Of a stretch of DNA of 8,568 nucleotides, positions 4,248-8,568 are shown piece after piece (within the stretch, counting starts at the first letter, position 1; each line of letters begins with the position of its first letter). The notes beneath the pieces are model-generated. The model made no database searches. It was not told where the DNA came from and saw only the letters and a program-made list of their open reading frames with translations. This DNA comes from Candidatus Microgenomates bacterium (GTDB lineage: Bacteria > Patescibacteriota > Dojkabacteria > SC72): the NCBI GenBank assembly GCA_012797935.1, contig JAAZOC010000081.1, positions 1-8,568 on the forward strand. The letters are read 5' to 3'. Made by a program: the position numbers and the translations under genes.

Positions 4248-6026
4248 ATGACAAAGAAAACTATTCCTGCAGATGAATTGGAAAGTGCCTCAACAATGAA
4301 AAGTGTTTTGGAGGAAATTAGTCAAAACAAGAATTTGGTTAGAAAAGAGAAGAAGAGATTTTCACTAAGAGATTTTGTTTGGGATTATCCATTATATGTT
4401 TCAAAGATTTTTAAGATGTTTATTCCTTTGAGCTATATTGTTCTTTTCCTTTTGATTGGTGGACTTCTTTCTTTGTTTTTACAATCAAATGTTGTTGCAA
4501 AAGTTTTCAATGAGCAAAGAGATAAAAATAGTTATGTTGAAGGTTCTGTTGGAGCTATATCTTCCTTTAATCCGCTCTTCTTAACAAATAACTATGTAGA
4601 CAGAGCTGTTGAGGAACTTGTCTTTGATAGATTTGTATACATAGATAAGGATGTGAATCCTGTTCCTGGTATTGCGAAGGAATGGACTGTTTCCGAAGAT
4701 AGGCTGAAATATGATTTTACAATAGATACAAATAAGTATTGGCAAACAGGTGATAAGGTTACTGTTGATGATATTGTTTTTACTTTCCAGACAGCAATTT
4801 CCCTAAAAAGAGATTACAATTATGATAGTGTTGGTTCTGCTTTGACAGGTATGACAGTCGAAAATATTGATAATAGTCATGTCCGATTTGTATTGTCTGA
4901 GGTTACACCATCTTTTTGGGAGGCAATCTCAATCTCAGTTGTTCCAAAACTTAGGTTGGAGAATGTAAGCTTAGGCCAAATGCCATTTGATATGTTTGCA
5001 AAATACCCTATTGGTAGTGGTAAATTTATGGTTACTAGGACTGATCAAAATGCAGTTTTCTTGAAGGACAATGAATACGATGAATACAATCCAAAGATAA
5101 AAGAGATCACATTAAAGATATATCCTGATAGGGATAGTCTTGAAACTGCATATAGAATTGGAGCTTTAGATGCTGTCGGTGGTTGGGATAAAGAGCAATT
5201 TAGTTTTATGTCTGAATACAAGAATGTTAAGGAGTATTCAAAGAGAGAGAACTTTAGAATGAAAGCTATTTTTTTCAATACTAGGAAGGATTCTTTAAAG
5301 GGTAAGGATATTAGGATAGCGCTTACATATTTGTTAGATAGGGAATCTTTGTTGAATATTTCTAATGTTAATGGTTTCTTACTAAAAGGTGTTTACTCTG
5401 AAAACTCATGGGCTTTTAATAGTAATGTACAGTATTATTCATATGATCCTGAGAAGGCAAAGACATTGCTTTCATCTTTGGGTTATACAAAGAATAATGA
5501 GAGTGGATATTTTGAATCTAAGAATGGTGAATTTCTTACCTTCTCGTTGAGTTACTTTGATAGTCCAACGAATGAGAGATTGGTTGGTATATTAGTAGAT
5601 TTGTTTAGTAAAGAAGGTATTGTCTTGAAAGCTGAGAAATTAAATTACAATCAAATTACACAGGAAATTATTGCTACTAGGGATTTTGAACTTCTTTTGT
5701 ATGAAGTTGAATGTACTGTTGATCCTGATGAATATAATTTATGGCATTCTTTGAAGACAAACTATCCAGATCTTAATCTTTCAGGTTATAGCTATGAAAG
5801 AGTTGATATTCTTCTGGAGGATGCTAGAAAGAGTTTTGACAAGAATGTAAGAAAGAGTAAGTATGATTTGTTCCAGAAGTATTTAATAGCTGATGCCCCT
5901 GCCATATTCTTGTACAATCCGTCATTCATGTATTATGTTAAGAGTAATCTTGAAGGTATCGACATAGAGAATATTAAATACTCCTATGAAAGATTTCATA
6001 ATATTGAGAATTGGTATTGGAAGTAA
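4248..6026 (+). CDS. Membrane-anchored ABC-type solute-binding protein, family 5 (DppA/OppA type)
   Basis: Family 5 binding proteins capture peptides, nickel or other solutes outside the cell and hand them to an ABC permease. In this 592-residue protein, a 57-residue charged N-terminus precedes one transmembrane helix (about 58-80), so the binding domain (from about 90) should be outside the membrane. Family features are SSFNPLFLTNNYVDRAVEEL (105-124), PVPGIAKEW (138-146), YDFTIDTNKYWQTGDKVTVD followed by DIVFTF (about 156-181), a YPIGSGKF segment near 260, and the conserved LTYLLDRESLL near 357. There is no Sec signal peptide with a lipobox Cys; the only Cys is near residue 486. No permease or ATPase gene adjoins it, so it may serve a distant transporter or act alone. 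The gene ends 4 bp before the 3' end of a convergent tRNA-Leu. The substrate cannot be told from sequence. Confidence 0.87.
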   Translation: MTKKTIPADELESASTMKSVLEEISQNKNLVRKEKKRFSLRDFVWDYPLYVSKIFKMFIPLSYIVLFLLIGGLLSLFLQSNVVAKVFNEQRDKNSYVEGSVGAISSFNPLFLTNNYVDRAVEELVFDRFVYIDKDVNPVPGIAKEWTVSEDRLKYDFTIDTNKYWQTGDKVTVDDIVFTFQTAISLKRDYNYDSVGSALTGMTVENIDNSHVRFVLSEVTPSFWEAISISVVPKLRLENVSLGQMPFDMFAKYPIGSGKFMVTRTDQNAVFLKDNEYDEYNPKIKEITLKIYPDRDSLETAYRIGALDAVGGWDKEQFSFMSEYKNVKEYSKRENFRMKAIFFNTRKDSLKGKDIRIALTYLLDRESLLNISNVNGFLLKGVYSENSWAFNSNVQYYSYDPEKAKTLLSSLGYTKNNESGYFESKNGEFLTFSLSYFDSPTNERLVGILVDLFSKEGIVLKAEKLNYNQITQEIIATRDFELLLYEVECTVDPDEYNLWHSLKTNYPDLNLSGYSYERVDILLEDARKSFDKNVRKSKYDLFQKYLIADAPAIFLYNPSFMYYVKSNLEGIDIENIKYSYERFHNIENWYWK

Positions 6027-6030
6027 CATA

Positions 6031-6113
6031 TGCCAAGAGGGGGATTTGAACCCCCACCCTATTGCTAGGACTACGTTCTGAACGTAGCGTGTCTGCCATT
6101 TCACCACCCTGGC
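6031..6113 (-). tRNA. tRNA-Leu(CAG)
   Basis: A class II cloverleaf: acceptor GCCAGGG/TCTTGGC with two G-U pairs and discriminator A, Leu-type D arm (GGTGAAATGGCAGACACGC), anticodon stem CTACG/CGTAG around loop TTCAGAA (anticodon CAG), a long variable arm, and T arm GGGGG-TTCAAAT-CCCCC. CCA is not encoded. It lies 20 bp downstream of the Ig-like protein gene on the same strand, so it may be cut from that transcript. Its 3' end faces the stop codon of the solute-binding protein gene across 4 bp. Confidence 0.96.
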
Positions 6114-6133
6114 ACAACACATTCTATCATAGC

Positions 6134-7279
6134 TTAACTTTTTGATGTTAAAGATATCTTTATCTTCTTACTCTCATCTTCAGATACTTCTTTCTTGCCA
6201 TTATCGGGGTCAAATTTCTTGTATCCTTTTAAGAAATCTATCTTTGTTACTATTCTGTCCTCTTTCTTTTCTTCTATAACTTCTTTTACTTCCTCCTCCT
6301 TTTTCTCTTCTACTACTTCTTCCTTTTTCACTCCATTTAATTTCTCAAAAATAGTCAAAGTTCCATCCTTTTTAGGTGTGATCTTTTTCTCGAACTTTGC
6401 AATCTCCTTTTTCTCTTTCCTACCATTTGTTAGGCTGTGTATCACAAATGCAACAACTAATCCCAATACAAAAGATCCAGCTAAAAGTATTACTAAATCA
6501 GAATTACTTTTAAATGTACTTAGTAAATTGTTTGGATCTAAATCATTGAAACTAAAATGTATCTGATCAAATGAATATATTTCACCATTATTATTACTAT
6601 TCCCATACTCAAAAGTCACAGACTCTGCTAAATTACCAGAATATCCATATTTCCGTGCATAACCAGTAAATGTATATATCCCATCTGACAAAGAGTCATT
6701 AATATTTATTGCCCAAGTACCATCCCCACCGATTGTGGTTTCTTTCGTCATAATACTACTATTTGAAGCTAGTATTAAAATTAACTCAGAATTTGCCAAT
6801 CCTGTACCAGATATTTTCATTGTTCCTGCTTCCTGTGTTGGAGAATTGATAATTGGTGCTCTTGGCAAAATAATAATCTCTTCTTCTAAAATTTGAGTTG
6901 CACCTGTGTTATCTACAAATTTAAAAGAAAGAGAATGCTCACCAATTCCCAATGCTGGGAATGTATATGGACTTTTTATTTCTTGATAACTTTGTTTATC
7001 TATTTCTAATTGAACTCCAGCTTTGTTAGTAGAAGGATCCTTGAAAGTAATTATCAAACTAGGATTATCTGTTTGTGCTGGAAGTGTTAGAGAAAGCTGG
7101 TTTAGAAAAGAGTCTTTTCTAGCTTCTTCCTGAGCATCTAAAGCTGTATCAGCTGTTGTAGTACTCTGTTGTGTACTACCTAGTACATCCGAAACAGGAA
7201 TCTCCTCTGCAAATGTAAAAGAAGTTGAAAGTACAAATATGAATATTGCTAATATGGAAGTTTTAAATTTCGAATTCAT
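6134..7279 (-). CDS. Secreted-then-anchored protein with Ig-like domains and a charged cytoplasmic tail
   Basis: This 381-residue protein is of unknown function. A Sec signal peptide (1-24, probable cut after TFA) is followed by a Ser/Thr/Ala linker. Two beta-rich domains come next, at about 70-138 and 141-226. The second has the bacterial Ig-like pattern SGTGLANSELIL (157-168), GGDGTWAI (184-191) and LSDGIYTFTGYARKYG (197-212). A transmembrane helix (261-283) leads to a positive stop (GRKEKK) and a Lys/Glu-rich tail (288-345), probably disordered or coiled, then a short basic C-terminus. The layout gives a single-pass type I protein with its Ig-like part outside. I start it at 7279: an ATG 32 codons upstream would overlap def by 74 bp and bury the signal peptide. 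def lies 22 bp upstream, so the two are likely cotranscribed. It may be a surface or envelope scaffold or adhesin. Confidence 0.8.
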   Translation of the reverse strand: MNSKFKTSILAIFIFVLSTSFTFAEEIPVSDVLGSTQQSTTTADTALDAQEEARKDSFLNQLSLTLPAQTDNPSLIITFKDPSTNKAGVQLEIDKQSYQEIKSPYTFPALGIGEHSLSFKFVDNTGATQILEEEIIILPRAPIINSPTQEAGTMKISGTGLANSELILILASNSSIMTKETTIGGDGTWAININDSLSDGIYTFTGYARKYGYSGNLAESVTFEYGNSNNNGEIYSFDQIHFSFNDLDPNNLLSTFKSNSDLVILLAGSFVLGLVVAFVIHSLTNGRKEKKEIAKFEKKITPKKDGTLTIFEKLNGVKKEEVVEEKKEEEVKEVIEEKKEDRIVTKIDFLKGYKKFDPDNGKKEVSEDESKKIKISLTSKS

Positions 7280-7301
7280 AACTAGGCAGTTAAATTTAAA
7301 T

Positions 7302-7784
7302 TTACTCTTCAAGTATTTTATCAGTGAAAAGAATTCCTTCCAAGTGATCATTCTCATGCTGTATGCTAATTGCATTTAGATCTTCATACTTCTTAGTTTT
7401 TCTATTACCATACCTATCTATATACTTCACTTTTACTCTGTAATTTCTCTCCACCTTACCTTCTCTATTTGGGATACTGAGGCAAGCTTCTGCTATTGCT
7501 TTCTTCTTAAAACCAACAGGTTCAACGATTGGATTTATGAATAGCTCCCATTTGTCTGTGTCATAATTAAGTATATAAAAGACTCTCTTTAATATTCCAA
7601 CTTGAGGTGATGCTAAACCACCAGCAGGTTCTTCACTTTCTATTGCTGTCTGCAAAAGATCGTCAAGAAATTGTTGGAATTCTTTGTTCTTCAGTTCTTT
7701 TTCTTGGACAGAAGTACTCTTCTCTCTGAGAATCTTCTCTTCTTTTGGATCTTCAATTGTCAAAATTTTCATTCCTTTTGTCAT
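7302..7784 (-). CDS. def: Peptide deformylase
   Basis: Removes the N-formyl group from nascent proteins at the ribosome, using a bound Fe2+ or other divalent metal. All three motifs are present; numbering is for the 160-residue form. Motif 1 is GGLASPQVG (55-63), against the usual GxGLAAPQ. Motif 2 is EACLS (99-103), against EGCLS, with the metal ligand Cys101. Motif 3 is HENDHLEG (143-150), with ligands His143 and His147 and catalytic Glu144. I chose the ATG at 7784: a longer frame from 7799 would contain the TATACT -10 box inside its first codons. The ATG at 7772 (MKILTIEDP) also fits the family N-terminus. The mRNA would be leaderless. The Ig-like protein gene follows after 22 bp. The Gly to Ala change in motif 2 and Ala to Ser in motif 1 are mild, so activity is expected. 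Confidence 0.93.
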   Translation of the reverse strand: MTKGMKILTIEDPKEEKILREKSTSVQEKELKNKEFQQFLDDLLQTAIESEEPAGGLASPQVGILKRVFYILNYDTDKWELFINPIVEPVGFKKKAIAEACLSIPNREGKVERNYRVKVKYIDRYGNRKTKKYEDLNAISIQHENDHLEGILFTDKILEE

Positions 7785-7789
7785 ATGTA

Positions 7790-7795
7790 AGTATA
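7790..7795 (-). promoter_or_regulatory. -10 box (TATACT) 5 nt before the chosen def start
   Basis: On the minus strand TATACT is followed by 5 bases and then ATG at 7784, the same geometry as secG. It supports 7784 as the start codon of a leaderless def transcript. The -35 zone shows no clear match. Confidence 0.45.
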
Positions 7796-7854
7796 TCATA
7801 TTGTTCTTTCTATATATTGCTTTTCAATATTGTATGTAAAAGTTAAAAATTTTC

Positions 7855-7863
7855 TGATATTAT
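7855..7863 (+). promoter_or_regulatory. Extended -10 (TGATATTAT) 7 nt before the ABC ATPase start
   Basis: TG at 7855-7856 plus TATTAT at 7858-7863 form an extended -10. The expected transcription start falls at the ATG at 7871. The in-frame ATG at 7862 overlaps the box, so it is unlikely to be the start. Confidence 0.5.
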
Positions 7864-7870
7864 GACTCCT

Positions 7871-8539
7871 ATGTCGAAATATATAGAGATTGATGATCTA
7901 AAAAGGATATACAAGCCAAGCAAAAATGTTTCAGTAAAAGCTTTGGATGGTGTTTCGTTTTCAGTTGATGAGGGTTCATTCATATCTATAGTTGGAAGTT
8001 CTGGATCAGGCAAATCAACATTCCTAAATGTTCTAGGTGGGTTGGATTGGGATTATTCAGGAAAAATAGTAATTGATGGAAAAGATATCAGAGATTACAA
8101 TCAAAACTATTACAGGAGATATGTAGTTGGAACAATCTTCCAACAGTTCTATTTAATTCCTTCACTTACAGTTGAGGAGAATATTTTACTTCCTCTAAAA
8201 TTTCAGAGAAATATTAAACAGGTAAATGTAAAAGAAAGATTGGAATATCTACTTGAAAAAACAGGTCTTACTAACAGAAGAAAACACTATCCTAAGGAAC
8301 TTTCCGGCGGACAGGCTCAGAGAGTTGCAATAGCTAGGGCACTAATTGATTCCCCTAAAATAATCTTAGCAGATGAGCCAACAGGTAATCTTGATAGTCA
8401 TACAGGAGAGGCAATTTTAGATCTTCTTAAATCTTTAAATAAGAGTGAGGGTATTACAATGATATTAGTAACACATGATGGCAAGATATCTAAAGAAACA
8501 GAAAAGACAATAACATTAGTAGATGGAAAAAATGTTTAA
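7871..8539 (+). CDS. ABC transporter ATP-binding protein, LolD/MacB type
   Basis: This is the nucleotide-binding subunit of a transporter that pairs with an FtsX-like permease, a group that includes lipoprotein release, peptide or antibiotic efflux and mechanotransmission systems. In the 222-residue protein, Walker A is GSSGSGKST (42-50), the Q-loop is FQQF (90-93), the signature is LSGGQ (144-148) followed by AQRVAIARAL, Walker B is IILADEP (164-170) with catalytic Glu169, the D-loop is GNLD (172-175) and the H-loop is THD (His202). All catalytic elements are intact. ALDGVSFSVDEGSFISIVG and EPTGNLDS are typical of the LolD/MacB/FtsE branch. ATG 7871 is preferred over 7862 because an extended -10 overlaps the latter. 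A permease gene starts within its last codons, indicating translational coupling. The substrate is unknown. Confidence 0.94.
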   Translation: MSKYIEIDDLKRIYKPSKNVSVKALDGVSFSVDEGSFISIVGSSGSGKSTFLNVLGGLDWDYSGKIVIDGKDIRDYNQNYYRRYVVGTIFQQFYLIPSLTVEENILLPLKFQRNIKQVNVKERLEYLLEKTGLTNRRKHYPKELSGGQAQRVAIARALIDSPKIILADEPTGNLDSHTGEAILDLLKSLNKSEGITMILVTHDGKISKETEKTITLVDGKNV

Positions 8540-8568
8540 ATATGCATTAGATCTTGTTCTAAGAAGAA
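8532..8568 (+). CDS. Start of a presumed FtsX-like (MacB-type) permease, cut by the window edge
   Basis: The frame from ATG 8532 reads MFKYALDLVLRR, and from the alternative ATG 8523 it has three extra residues (MEK). It overlaps the ATPase stop by 8 or 17 bp. A short amphipathic start ending in RR is typical of MacB/FtsX-like permeases just before their first helix, and the ATPase-permease order is standard. Only 12 codons are visible, so the call rests mainly on context. Confidence 0.55.
   Translation, partial: MFKYALDLVLRR

Noticed and set aside
6195..6566. 123-codon plus-strand ORF opposite the Ig-like protein
   Set aside because: Its Ser/Phe-rich product is the complement of the Lys/Glu tail codons of the real gene.
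7280..7375. Upstream start for the Ig-like protein (32 extra codons)
   Set aside because: It would overlap the end of def and place a non-signal segment before an obvious signal peptide.
1..8568. UGA recoded as Gly (as in some CPR lineages)
   Set aside because: No gene contains in-frame TGA over nearly 2,000 codons. The complete genes all end in TAA or TAG, so TGA is simply not used as a stop in this small sample.
1..8568. CRISPR arrays, insertion sequences, prophage
   Set aside because: There are no spaced direct repeats, transposase, integrase or terminal inverted repeats. The weak holin-like look of the 3571 protein has no phage context.

Overview
The window is AT-rich bacterial DNA with short intergenic gaps. 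It probably comes from the Candidate Phyla Radiation (Patescibacteria), but no single marker proves this. Supporting points are the roughly one-third GC in samples I counted by hand, the small proteins, three tRNA genes that all end at the discriminator base with no encoded CCA, hardly any Shine-Dalgarno sites, and a large solute-binding protein held by a transmembrane segment rather than a lipobox. FtsW and peptide deformylase fit a walled bacterium. TGG is used for Trp and no gene contains an in-frame TGA, so UGA recoding (genetic code 25) is not supported.

Layout, left to right. 1-1018 (minus): 5' part of a SEDS cell-wall polymerase, most like FtsW, running off the left edge. 1135-1380 (plus): 81-residue rubredoxin-like protein. 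About 1432-1834 (plus): a GC-elevated, hairpin-rich stretch with its own extended -10 promoter. I read it as a probable unidentified structured RNA of about 400 nt that ends in a tRNA-like module. A 64-codon TTG-start ORF lies inside it. 1865-2072 (minus): tRNA-Leu(UAA) and tRNA-Cys(GCA), directly downstream of pyruvate kinase (2075-3466, minus). 3571-6026 (plus): a four-helix membrane protein, SecG, and a membrane-anchored family 5 solute-binding protein. 6031-6113 (minus): tRNA-Leu(CAG). 6134-7784 (minus): a signal-peptide/Ig-like/transmembrane protein downstream of peptide deformylase. 7871 to the right edge (plus): an ABC ATPase of the LolD/MacB type, overlapping the start of its presumed FtsX-like permease.

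How the genes work together. Most are housekeeping: septal wall synthesis, glycolysis, protein export, N-terminal formyl removal, Leu and Cys decoding, and envelope transport. A pattern runs across the window: several genes have a good -10 box only 5-9 nt before the start codon and no ribosome-binding site, which suggests leaderless or near-leaderless mRNAs. I used this to choose between competing starts for def and the ABC ATPase. The 1432-1834 locus breaks the pattern (long leader, strong GGAGG, high GC) and is the part most worth following up.
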